Assembly (NCBI GenBank): GCA_035771175.1
Contig: CM069598.1
Coordinates: forward strand, 13,994,539 to 14,058,538
Length of the DNA: 64,000 bases
Direction of reading: 5' to 3'
Source: Paratinospora sagittata
Lineage: Eukaryota > Streptophyta > Magnoliopsida > Ranunculales > Menispermaceae
Below the pieces are notes generated by a model. The model had not been told where the DNA came from, ran no database searches, and saw nothing but the letters and a program-made list of their open reading frames with translations. Of this stretch, positions 1 to 9,399 are shown one piece after another (within the stretch, counting starts at the first letter, position 1; each line of letters opens with the position of its first letter). The position numbers and the translations under genes are program-made.

Positions 1-590
1 TCTTAGGGCTCTAGCCACATTTAAAATGTGTTGATGCTTTCTCTCAACTCTCTCATTTTGTTGAGGAGTCCCAACACAAGAAGTCTAAAAAATAATTCCA
101 TTATTTTAAAAATAATCATGCAAACAATTAAATTCGGTCTCATTGTCACTTCTCACACGTTTTATCACTTGTTCAAATTGACGTTCAACCATAGCAACAA
201 AATTAAGAAACATAGATTCAACTTTCATTTTATTGCAAAGTAAATAGACTCAAACTCCTCTTAAAAAATCATCTACTATTGTCAAAAAATAGGTAGCCCC
301 ACACGAAGAACGAGCCTTGTAAGGCCCCCACAAATCCAAATGAACAAGTTCAAAAATCCTACCAGCTTTATTCATACTAATTGAAAAACTAGATCTAGGT
401 TGCTTTGCACGCGGACACACATCACAAGCTTTATTGTTTGTCCTACAAGAATGACTTACAGCTGGAATCATCTTCAATGTATTTCCTAAAATACCCCAAT
501 AATATCTTAATAATATCCTTAGGCTCAATAAGGTCAACCCGGACCGATTCAAATGGGCCAAATTGCCTCCCCTTCTTTCTCGCATTTGAG
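1..590 (-). mobile_element. Ty1/copia retrotransposon fragment (integrase region)
   Basis: The minus strand reads as the zinc-binding and N-terminal core part of a copia integrase. An open stretch at 250-585 contains CDVCPRAKQPRSSF followed by FELVHLDLWGPYK and FLTIVDDF, the usual join between the GAG-pre-integrase/HHCC finger and the rve core. Beyond it, at 1-60, another frame encodes QQNERVERKHQHILNVARAL, the conserved motif around the catalytic Glu. The frame is broken between the two parts, and no LTR, RT or RNase H is in the window, so this is a decayed fragment that continues to the left. The family call rests on motifs; the lineage is not resolved. Confidence 0.85.
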
Positions 591-1104
591 CGACATATCC
601 AAAAATGTTTTAAAATTGTAGAAAAAATGGTTACTTTCAAAAAGTAGAATAAAATTAAATTAATCAAAGCTAAAGTTTCATTTTATATCTTTATAGGTAC
701 TTACATATATTGACGATTATTTCTGTAGATATAACGATCACTTCTTTTAATAGTAAAACTTTAGTTATAAAAACAACAAAACCAATATATATATAATGAC
801 TAAAGAAATATATAATGACTAAAGAAACAAGAATGCAATTTATAATATAATAAATTACTAATGACAACTTATAGCGGGGAGGATTTATACTTGTTGAAAT
901 GGTCCAATACAATGAGATTCAAATGGAAAGAAATACTTTCTTATAGACATGTTTACTCGTAATAAGAGACACCATGTGAATAATCGCATTCCAATAATTG
1001 AATATGTGTTATATAAATAGTCACATTTATTTAAATGAATAGTGTAATGTCAATAGACACATGTGCACATCCATTTAAGACCTTTTTATCCTCATGTGAA
1101 TAAG
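591..1104. other. Unannotated AT-rich spacer
   Basis: I see no gene. The stretch at 877-905 (purine run followed by atttatacttgttgaa) resembles one at 29454-29475. This hints at a retroelement polypurine-tract/LTR junction, but no paired LTR is visible. Confidence 0.4.
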
Positions 1105-1114
1105 TTCCAACAAA

Positions 1115-1325
1115 TACCAATAAGGTGGTTGGTTCCTTGGTTCGACAAGCAAACTACGAGGTACAGTTGAGAGACTCATTATGAATTTGAATATGTTGTC
1201 GTCTATCTCTGTTGGGAGAGATGTCTTTACACCTATAAATCTTCTAATCCTGAAGGATTAGTCTCTCTTTAAAAGGAAGGAAGACACCTACTATGTGTCG
1301 AAATACCGGTACCACAAAAAAAAAA
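1115..1325 (+). mobile_element. Poly(A)-tailed short retroposon (copy 1) with 10-bp TSD
   Basis: A unit of about 210 bp ends in a 10-A tail (1316-1325) and is bracketed by the direct repeat TTCCAACAAA (1105-1114 and 1326-1335). These are hallmarks of target-primed reverse transcription. A related, diverged unit occurs at about 4570-4775; the shared core contains gtacagttgagagactcat. A box-B-like string ggttcgac is present near the 5' end, but no convincing A box lies upstream, so it is either a 5'-truncated SINE or the 3' end of a LINE. There is no coding capacity. Confidence 0.7.
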
Positions 1326-1435
1326 TTCCAACAAAGGACACCATAAAAGAAAATTAACATGAAGACCGAAGAAATTAAGTCATCTTTATGAATATAATAG
1401 AGGAAAATTAGCATAAACTTAGCGTGCTGGTACCA

Positions 1436-1588
1436 TAAAGAAAATTAAGGCATATTTACTTGTCAACATATAACTACTATGAACATATTTTAAAGACACT
1501 GGGATTTGATTTTGACGTTTCTCTTACTTTTATGTGTCTCTAATAATGTATGCAAAATTCATCAATTTTAAGTGGATACTTTCTTTTT
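1436..1588 (+). repeat. Diverged copy of the sequence at 18238-18372
   Basis: The series gaaaattaaggcatattta, a gtcaacatata-like block, and tctctaataatgt followed by gcaaaatt and gtggata recurs in the same order about 740 bp upstream of RLK-B. It is probably old 5'-flanking DNA of the S-RLK array copied with it, though an uncharacterised dispersed repeat is possible. Confidence 0.45.
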
Positions 1589-3238
1589 ATATTATTATTA
1601 TTATTAGTCAACGTCAGCTGCGTTACACATAAACAATAATAATCTTATAATAAAGTAGAGTTTTAATTAAATATTATTGATTGAATTGAATTTATTGAGT
1701 TGATTATTTAAATATAATTTTTCACTAAAGAATGGTAATACAAATTTATAGTGTTTCTTTTATATTTGATCTTTTTTTTTTCTTTTTACGGACTTAGACC
1801 GGCATTGACAAAAAAAATTAGAATAAATATTAGAATCCAATACATTTAAAATTGTATAATTTCTACTACTAACAAAGAAAAATTAAGTTGACCCAAAAAA
1901 ACAAAAAACAAAAAAACAGAGAAAATTTAAAAGCTTTAGATTAGTTACCTAAAATCGGCTTTTTGAATTGAGTTCCATTGAAGAAGGGATTTTTCAGTAA
2001 ATTTTTTTTAAAAAAAAGACTTTCAGTGAGTAAAAAAAGGATTATTTTTCGATTGAAATTGCTATGCTCCAACTCTTTCAATACCTTCTCACCAATTAAA
2101 TTTTGGAAAATAAATTTGGGTTCAAAGTCCCCGCCTTGCTAGAAGTAATGATTTTGTTAGTGAAAAGTTATAAATATATAAAAGAAAAAATCACTTGAAG
2201 ATATATATATATATTGTACACTTGAAGATAAGTTGTACCATACAAAGAAATTAATAATTGATGAACTACAGTAGAAGAAAATAAATCAAAGTCCATAGGC
2301 AAATGTAAAAATAAATAAATTAGTGAACATTAAATAAAACAAAATCTAAAGGTTTAAAAAAAAAAACAGAGATAAACAAATGTGAATACATAGAAGAAAA
2401 ATTCACTTGAAGGTAATTTTGTATTATACAAACAAAATAACATTATCTGCAAATAATTTACAAATTAACTAACTAAATAAGATGAACCATTAAACTCAAT
2501 ATCTTTTGACTTAAAATTGAACATTGTGAATTACATTTATATCACAGATAGTTGTAATTAAAAGTCTAAAAAACTAAAAGAAAGAAAATAACATTTTGTG
2601 GTGCACACACACGTACATTTGACATGTAGGGACATAGGGTTAGGTTAGGTATTTGTACAGAGAAATAATAGACCGGAGTGGACATTGGTGTGTGGAGCCG
2701 TGGAGAGAACGAGCCAGAAGAAGCAAGATGTAGCAAGAAGCGGTGGAACATAAATTTATAAATCATGATTACCAATATAGTGATTGGATTTGTTGTTCAT
2801 GGGCTTCTTCCATTTACACCATCCACCATTAATGATAAGCTTTTGACTTTGAGTTTATTGTTACCAATGCAGTGAGGATCCAGGATGAGAAAGGCAGTCA
2901 AGTTAAATTCCTCATTAGTTACAATCCAAAAAAACACCTTTGCATAATAAGCTTACACATAAACATAGAGGAAATACATCCCTTTGAGAGGAGACGATAG
3001 AAATGAATACGGGAGGAGATAAAGATGAAAATGCAACGTAAATGAAAGGAGGTAGTTAAGAGACCGTGCTCATGTTAGTTAAGAGAAAGTGTGAGTAATT
3101 TTTTTTTGGAACGAATGTGCAGTTTTTTTTTTTTTTTGAAATTAACGTGTGTACAGTTAAACTAACTTAAAAAAACCTAAACAGATCCCAAAAAAAAAAA
3201 AAAGATACCTTAAAAGAAATTTCTAAAGTTATCAAAGT
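1589..3238. other. AT-rich intergenic DNA, no gene recognised
   Basis: The stretch consists of homopolymer runs and short AT repeats. The small open frame at 2566-2775 (minus) has no recognisable domain. A T-run followed by gaaatt at 3124-3144 is flanked by imperfect 15-bp repeats (aacgaatgtgcagtt / aacgtgtgtacagtt), possibly an old micro-insertion of a LINE tail. Confidence 0.5.
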
Positions 3239-3252
3239 ACCCGTCAAACATT

Positions 3253-3825
3253 TTTTTTGAAAGGAAAAGAGGGGGAATACCCAGCAAGAACAACTAGCAC
3301 ACTACATCTCGAACTCTCCTAGGCCAAGTAACCCCAGTTGCATCTTCCCTCAAAATATTGGATAACCCACGGGGAGGGGAAGACAGGATACGCACTCCCC
3401 GATTGAACTTCAAAGCCTCAGTAGCCAAATAGTCTGCTGCTCTATTACCTTCTCTGTAAATGTGCTCAACTTGAACTATCCAATCTCTCTGAAGGAGTCT
3501 TCTACACTCATTTACCAAGTTGGAAAGGTTAAGCTGCGGCATACTGTTGCCTTTTAACCAACCAGCCACCATAGCCGAATCTGTTTCGAAAACTATAGAA
3601 CGATGGCCCTCCTCCCAAGCAAGACGTAAGCCATGAACAGCAGCCCATAGTTCAGCTTCAGTTGCAGTACAAGAACCAATATTAGCCACAAACCCCCTCA
3701 ACCACATACCACGATAGTCACGGAGAAGACCGCCACCCCCTGCTCGCGATGAAGCATTCTTAAGACATCCATCAGTATTAAGCTTAGTCCAACCATGGTT
3801 GGGAGCACACCAGCCTACCATCTTC
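3253..3825 (-). mobile_element. 5'-truncated LINE (non-LTR retrotransposon) with 14-bp TSD
   Basis: The insertion is bounded by a perfect direct repeat, acccgtcaaacatt (3239-3252 and 3826-3839). On the minus strand it ends CCTTTC plus an A-run, visible as tttttt then gaaagg at 3253-3264. Only the 3' end of the element is present: the RNase H domain, a 3' UTR of about 30 bp and the tail. This matches aborted target-primed reverse transcription. Both ends are defined to the base, and the TSD copies are identical, which suggests a fairly young insertion. Confidence 0.92.
3294..3825 (-). pseudogene. LINE-encoded RNase H domain, 3'-terminal fragment
   Basis: The frame encodes a plant LINE-type RNase H (RVT_3): GWTKLNTDGCLKNA near the N terminus (first acidic residue), a GGLLRDYRG strand, ATEAELWAAVHGL (second catalytic acid on the helix), FETDSAMVAGWL (third acid) and the C-terminal HIYREGNRAADYLA (His plus last Asp). 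The order and spacing are canonical and there is no internal stop. The apparent start near 3827 is a GTG in the TSD/junction, so the frame is the truncated tail of a longer RT-RNase H polyprotein and not a free-standing gene. Confidence 0.85.
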
Positions 3826-3839
3826 ACCCGTCAAACATT

Positions 3840-4569
3840 AATAACTTCTTGTTGGAAAATAACATTTTAGTATTAGAAATAAAGGGTAATTCTGGGTTTA
3901 AGCCAAAATAGGCTTCACTGTGAAAAGTAGACAGTAGATGGGAAGATTTATGGTGAGAAAAAGTGAGATTTTGAGATTGGTAATCTCTGTTATTCTATAA
4001 CTTTGGAAGGAATTGTGGGATAATAAAAGATGAAAATGGTTTGAATCAAAAAAGAAAGATGAAAATGGTCAATGATAAAACCGTTTCAAAGGTGTGGATG
4101 AAGTTGAGGAGAGAAGTTTGCCCACGTTAGAAAAAAATAAGGGGAGAAGGTGGTAAATCGATCACCCCGTGAGTTTTCACAGGTATTTGGATATATAGGA
4201 AGTTGGTTTGTTCAGTTATTTACATATTTTACATTTGTTGTTTTACTTGGTCTTTAGGCTTAATTTACATCAGATAATGGCTAAGTAGTAGGTGATTAGT
4301 TGCCCACTATTTGCAGTTATTTTGTCAAGTCCGTTGGTTGTACTGCTTACATTAATATAATGACAAGTTTAGATCGAATAAATTTATCAAGTTTTTTCAT
4401 TGTTATATGCTCAGAAGCTTCACTCGAGAACTCTGTTTTCTTGAATTTTGTAACATAATATTGTTTGTATTGAATAAGCCATCCTAAATCACTTTTGATT
4501 AGTGGACGAGGCTTCTATGCTCAGTGTAGAAACATTTCTGCAAAAAAGATGAAAGGTAATAACCAAAAA
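3840..4569. other. Intergenic DNA, no gene recognised
   Basis: Moderately AT-rich with no motif-bearing open frame, and no LTR or TIR pairing seen by eye. Confidence 0.5.
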
Positions 4570-4775
4570 GAGGTTGGTTTGCTAGTTTTGGGAGTGAAGT
4601 ACGAAGTACAGTTGAGAGACTCATCATGAATTTTAGTCCGTCCTTGTCTATTTCTGTTGAAAGAGGTATCCTTGCCCTGTAAATTTTGAAATTTTTAAAG
4701 ATTAGTCTCATTCTAAAAGAGGAGGACACCTTTTGGGTGCCAGAAAATCAATACCCAAAAAAAAAAAAAAAGAGA
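4570..4775 (+). mobile_element. Poly(A)-tailed short retroposon (copy 2)
   Basis: Second copy of the unit at 1115-1325. It shares gttggtt near the 5' end, gtacagttgagagactcat, the block around attagtct, and a cacct..gtg(t/c)c stretch before the A-run (about 4758-4773). The flanking aaaaagag motif (before 4570 and after the tail) could be the TSD, but it overlaps the A-run and cannot be fixed. It diverges clearly from copy 1, so these are independent old insertions of one family. Confidence 0.6.
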
Positions 4776-5640
4776 GAATAAAACAATAAAAAATGAGTTC
4801 AAAACTAAAAACCATTTAATTGCTTAATTTGAGTAAAAAAGATCTAATTTAAAAATAAATAAATAATTGCGTTTATATTTATAGTTAATTTTATAGTTCA
4901 ATAGTGAGTCAATATGGTTACATAACATTTGAGCTTTATTATTGCTGAATCATTTAGTCTGTATATGTCAATTTTGTTACATTTTTTTTTATTTGAATTG
5001 CCTATTATAATTGAGTCACGTAAAATCTCATAAAAAGATAGGATGAAAAAAAAAAAAAACACACACACACACAATCTATAAAACTATAATTATATCCGTA
5101 TTTTGGACTTAAAATTAACTAATAAAATAAGAATTTAGAATCTATTTATTAAAGTAGAACAACCCTGTTAATTTGATCCGAACTAATCCAAAGTCATTGA
5201 ATTGAATTAGATTTGTAGGTTTTATGATTTTCTTTCCAATCTGATTTGATTAGATTGTGTTGATATTTGACCAAAATCCATATTAATTAAAGTCATGAAC
5301 AACCCTCATTACAACAATAATGATATTTAACAACATATTTTATACTAACAAATTAATTTTTATTGCTAAATATTACTTTTAACAATGAAATAATATTTTT
5401 GCCTCTATTTTTTATTAAAAAGTTGGAGTAAAAATGTCTGTACATTCATATTTAGCAACAATGAATATTATTTTGTCCCTGTTTTTGAAAAAAATTAGAA
5501 TTAAAATAGCATCATTAATTTTTTTGGTAGCTAAAGCTACTACAATTCTAATGTTTAGCATTAAAATTTTTAGTAATAATAAAAAAAAATTGTAGCTAAT
5601 AATAATGTATAGCTTGAGGTGGACACGAAGCACTTATGAC
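4776..5640. other. AT-rich spacer with a short CA microsatellite
   Basis: Holds a (CA)n run at about 5060-5072 and long A/T tracts. The small open frames here have no recognisable domain. Confidence 0.5.
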
Positions 5641-5859
5641 ATGGACTTTGCATGAGGCAACCTACGCACCGACGGGGAGACGCCATTTTCTCTCTTGATT
5701 GGGTTTCCCGCTGGAATTAGTCTGAGCGTGAGCTGGAATAAATACTAAGAAAAAAAAAAAAAAAAAAAACCAAAAAAGAAAAAAATTGAGATTTACAAAT
5801 GAAATCGCTAGGTAAGCCCCCGCCAAAAACCTTGGCCTCAGTACTTCAAAACTCACTCT

Positions 5860-6182
5860 TCCATCTTAATATTTCCTTTGTTCTCAGCTCTCCCATCTCC
5901 TGAAAAGGCCGAAAAAGTTATCGCCGACAAGGCTGTCACCGGAAAGTTTGTCGCTGGAAACTGAGCTTCCTCTGCACTGCCGGTAAGTCCTTCACTCTTG
6001 ATCTTGCGCGTCCCTTCGTTTCTACTAGAAACCCTCAGTTTCAGTTATCATGCGGTAAATTTCGTCTTTCGTCTTTCGATTTTCTTATTCTTGTTTGTAT
6101 TTGATAAATCTGCGATTTCCTGTTTGTTTTCTTGTAATTCACGGCTTGATTTTACGTTTTTAAGTCTAGTTCGAGTGATCTA
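5860..6182 (+). other. Possible 5' exon/UTR scrap of a host gene
   Basis: This stretch is GC-richer than its surroundings. At 5982 there is a consensus-like donor (ctgccggtaagtcc) followed by a T-rich intron-like stretch. A small Lys/Glu-rich frame (EKAEKVIADKAV...) precedes it. Together with splice-like scraps at about 11580-12180 and 12895-12943 it may be the remains of a host gene blown apart by retroelements. The gene is not recognised and the inference is weak. Confidence 0.2.
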
Positions 6183-6337
6183 TAATAAAATTGTTGAAAG
6201 CAACGAATTAAAAAATAAATTATATTTACTCTTTTACACTGAGCTAGATGCCCAGAGAAAACTTTATACAATCAAAACTTCTAAAAAGAAGAAATTTGGA
6301 TACAAGAGCAGACATGGTATGTATCCCTAAGATTATA
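6183..6337 (-). repeat. 3' LTR remnant of the deleted copia element
   Basis: Nearly the same sequence as 8392-8548 (shared taataaaattgttgaaagc through gtatccctaagatta). It retains only the part next to the outer boundary; the inner side is fused to integrase coding sequence. Confidence 0.8.
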
Positions 6338-6771
6338 TTTAGAGAAGTAGAGGGAAGTCGATTTATCAAATAAATAGCTGTGAGAAAAGCATCTACCCAA
6401 AACTTAAGTGGTAAATTGGCATGAAAGATCATAGTTAGTCCAGTTTCTACAATGTGGTGATGCTTTCGTTCAGCAAGTCCATTTTGTTCATTTGTACACG
6501 GACATGATAATTGTTGAGAGATTCCACATTGAGCAAGGTGATTAGTAAAAAATATGGAAGTTAATTCACCCCTTCCATCACTTTGGAAAATTTTAATTTT
6601 CCGATCAAATTGATTTTCAACAAGCCTTTGAAATTTTAAGCAGTGTTCAAAAAAATCAGATTTGTGCTTAAGGGGATATAACCAAGTGTATCGTGCGCAA
6701 TCGTCAATAAATATGACATAATAATGAAAATTTTGCACAGAAGGAGTAGGAGCAACCGAGCAGGCCCCCAT
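6338..6771 (-). pseudogene. Copia integrase core, C-terminally truncated
   Basis: Contains YYVIFIDDCARYTWLYPL (first catalytic Asp region), IKIFQSDGRGELTS (second Asp), and QNGLAERKHHHIVETGL with the catalytic Glu, then FWVDAFLTAIYLINRLPS. The usual rve spacing is kept. The frame ends in LTR-derived sequence instead of continuing into RT, so the protein would be non-functional. Confidence 0.85.
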
Positions 6772-7102
6772 AAGTCATAGTGTATTTTTTCTAAAGGAAA
6801 TTGACATATTTTATTTGAATCATAAAAAGGAAGTTTGCATCGTTTGCCTAATAGTGCAAATAGAGTGTTTATTTAACTAACTAGAAATATGTAAAACTTT
6901 ATTTTTATCAAGAACTTGCAAAAACTTTGAATGGGGATGCCCCATTCGCTGATGCCAAAGGTTTGAAGAAGCTGATGGTGTGTTAATAGCAGCTAAGGCT
7001 TCCATTGGAGTTTCCTCAAGAGCATATAGTTGGGACTATCTTACGCTGCTTCGCTAGAGTCCTTCGATTTTGATCCTTTATCACAAAACCGTTAGCATCA
7101 AA

Positions 7103-7486
7103 TTAAAAAATACAAGCATTATCATGAGTAAGTTGACTAACAGATAATAAGTTTTTCTTAAGCTTAGGAACAACAAGTACATCATTTAATTTTAATTGAC
7201 CATAAGGTGTTTTTAAAAGTGCATTGCCACTGTGTGAAATTGTTAATTTATTGCCATTGCGTACATATATACCTTCTTGCCCATTATAAGTATGTGCATG
7301 AGTAAGCTTACCAATATCATTTGTCATATGCGTTGTAGCTCCAGAATCTGCATAAAACTTTGGATCATTGCCTTCTTGGATGGTAAGTGCAACAAGTGCT
7401 TCAGGTGTATCATTTTCTTGATAGGTGTAATCATATCTGTAGAAACACTTAATTGCAGTATGATTAGTTCTGCCACAATTTGACAT
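7103..7486 (-). pseudogene. Copia zinc knuckle / aspartic protease region
   Basis: The open frame carries a knuckle-like CGRTNHTAIKCF at the N-terminal side and the protease active site FYADSGATTHMTND (catalytic D in DSGA), followed by the LLSVSQLTHDN segment typical of the protease/GAG-pre-integrase boundary. It overlaps the upstream gag frame in another phase, which indicates a frameshift near 7480. Confidence 0.8.
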
Positions 7487-8034
7487 TGAACCTTACCTGA
7501 AGTTTCCTTTGTGCTGTTTTGTCTATTGTCATGTGATCCTTTCCAATTGTTATTGATGTTTCTTTGTGTATTTGAGTAACTTTGAAATAGATTGGAGTTG
7601 TTTGATTGACCGGCTGGAGTGAAGCCTCGCCCACATGAGTTGAAACGACCTCCTCCTCTATTATTTCTTCCTCGCCTTCTTTGTCCAATGAAGGCGTGTG
7701 TATGGTCTGTAAATTTTTTTTCTTCATCAGATTGTGCTGTTAAGATTTTCTCATGGTTCTGTAAAGAAAGAATAAATTGATTTAGAGAAGGATATGGAGG
7801 CTTTGAGAGCATTGCTACACGAAAATCTTGGTATTTAGATCCAAGGCCGCGAGCTAATTGAAACACTTTTTCTGTGTCTGGAACTGCTTTGTTGATGGCA
7901 GCTAGGTTGTCACATATAGATTTGAACTTGTAAATGTGTTCATCAATGGATAGTGACCCTTTCTTTAAGTTAGCTAAAGAATCTTCCAAGAGTGCTTCTT
8001 TTTCTATTGTGTTGGGAAGCAATTGCTCCTCCAA
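7324..8034 (-). pseudogene. Copia gag (UBN2-type) fragment
   Basis: Contains LPNTIEKEALLEDSLANLKKG, SIDEHIYKFKSICDNLAA and LARGLGSKYQDFRVAMLSKP, characteristic of the UBN2/retrotran_gag region, then a Gly/Asn/Arg-rich stretch that leads toward the nucleocapsid knuckle. The C-terminal part of this frame is out of phase with the protease frame, which overlaps it. Confidence 0.8.
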
Positions 8035-8182
8035 ATTGCTCTAGCCTTCTTGTGTTGTTTCACTTCCCATTATCATGTTAAATATCTCCTTAGTCATGAT
8101 GCCGTAGAGCCATGAAACAAGTAACCCGTCATTATTGAGCCAAATTGTATATTGATGATTTTCCACCTTTGTGCCATTCTCT

Positions 8183-8392
8183 TCAATTCACTGTTGGCTT
8201 TTTCTCAGTGAGATGATGGGCTATCCAAAGACTTCTAATCAAGGGAAAAACCTGTGATTTCCAAACAAGAAAATTAGAAGAATTCAATTTTACACAGACA
8301 AGGCTACCGCATTGGTGGAAGGTTTGTATTGTAAGCTTGGGTCCATCCTTACAATGCATTTCAGAGGCAATGGAGCTTGGCTCTAATACCAT
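8183..8392 (-). pseudogene. Copia gag N-terminal segment
   Basis: KLNSSNFLVWKSQVFPLIRS is the conserved N-terminal gag motif of copia elements (N-x-x-x-W-K). It lies immediately downstream of the primer-binding site and is separated from the rest of gag (7324-8034) by stops. Confidence 0.75.
8376..8391 (-). other. Primer-binding site of the deleted copia element
   Basis: On the minus strand tggtattagagcc follows the LTR end directly. It matches the plant copia primer-binding site for initiator tRNA-Met (TGGTATCAGAGC) with one substitution. Confidence 0.8.
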
Positions 8393-8548
8393 AATAAAAT
8401 TGTTGAAAGCAATGAATTAAAAAATAAATTCTATTTACTCTTTCACACCGAGCTAGATGCCCAGAGATAAAACTTTATACAATCAAAACTTCTAAAAAGG
8501 AGAAATTTGGATACAAGAGCATATATGGTATGTATCCCTAAGATTACA
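8392..8548 (-). repeat. 5' LTR (at least its R-U5 part) of the deleted copia element
   Basis: Direct repeat of 6183-6337. The AT-rich sequence beyond it (8588-8710, repeating ggaaataatttgaattcaa-like units) may be the U3 part of the same LTR, whose counterpart on the left was deleted. Confidence 0.75.
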
Positions 8549-9399
8549 TTTTCCTCAATTTTGGGGAGAGGGTTTCTGGTGACTCTAAAGGAAATAATTT
8601 GAATTCAAATTTTGAAGGGAATAATTTGAAATTCAAATTAATTTCCTAATAACTATAAAGGAAATAATTAGAATCCAGATTTGAAGGAAATAATATAAAT
8701 CCAGATATTCTTCTAAAGTAAATTTCTTTAATTATGAGATTGCTCCTTTCCCTTTTTCTTCTTTTTGTCTTGATCATTGACGCATATTACTTGATCATCG
8801 ATACATGCTAGATCATGTATTTTATCAACCTAATCTCTGAATCGATCAACTCTAGCTGGTGTGGCAATATGTTCTTGAATTCATCGAGGTTGCAAATCTG
8901 GAACCTCCCTCGTATCATACTTCTGATGATCTACTCTACTCTAAGATGATCTCGTAGCTTGTGGAATACATGTAAATCTACTAGATGACCTCAAAAATAA
9001 TCTAGTTGTCCATGATTAGACTAAAATAGGATAAAACAGAGAGAATGCTTAATTATAACCTTATCTTAGTACTTGAACGGAACTTCCAATAATGAAGTTA
9101 TTTAATGTTCTAAACGATTTGACATATTAAGATTTTTTTTTTTTAAATTGAATCCTTAATTTCTTTAGGTGAAATGGTTGAAAAATGTGCATTGACTTTC
9201 ATCAGCGCACTTGTTCATGAATGGATAATTTGGCCTCCAAATGAATGATGTATGACTTGATATGATAGGTCTCTTTCACAGTTTCATTATTTTTCACTTT
9301 CAATGCTAGGTCGGCCTTTGAAGAAAACAGATTAAGAGTTGAACATTGTGAAAGTAGGACCTTCCGGTTAATCTATTTTGTTTTTAAAGATGATTAAGT
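8549..9399. other. Non-coding stretch with short degenerate direct repeats
   Basis: About four degenerate units of the type ggaaataattNgaatNca lie at 8588-8710, possibly LTR U3. The remainder (8740-9399) has no recognisable gene. Confidence 0.4.

Larger units (their letters stand above)
6183..8548 (-). mobile_element. Internally deleted Ty1/copia element
   Basis: Minus-strand copia element with LTR sequence at both ends (6183-6337 and 8392-8548), a primer-binding site at 8376-8391, gag, protease and part of integrase. RT and RNase H are absent: the integrase frame (6338-6771) runs straight into LTR sequence at 6337. The deletion apparently removed the rest of pol together with the 5' part of the 3' LTR, so the intact LTR on the right may extend beyond 8548. 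No 5-bp TSD could be matched, consistent with the right boundary being further out. Confidence 0.85.

Noticed and set aside
2566..2775. Minus-strand 69-codon frame, with a ggttaggttagg string nearby
   Set aside because: No domain. The telomere-like string is only two units long, so it is not a telomeric repeat.
6192..8548. TSD for the deleted copia element directly outside 6192/8548
   Set aside because: Flanks aaaat and ttttc do not match; the right LTR probably extends further, so the true boundary is unknown.
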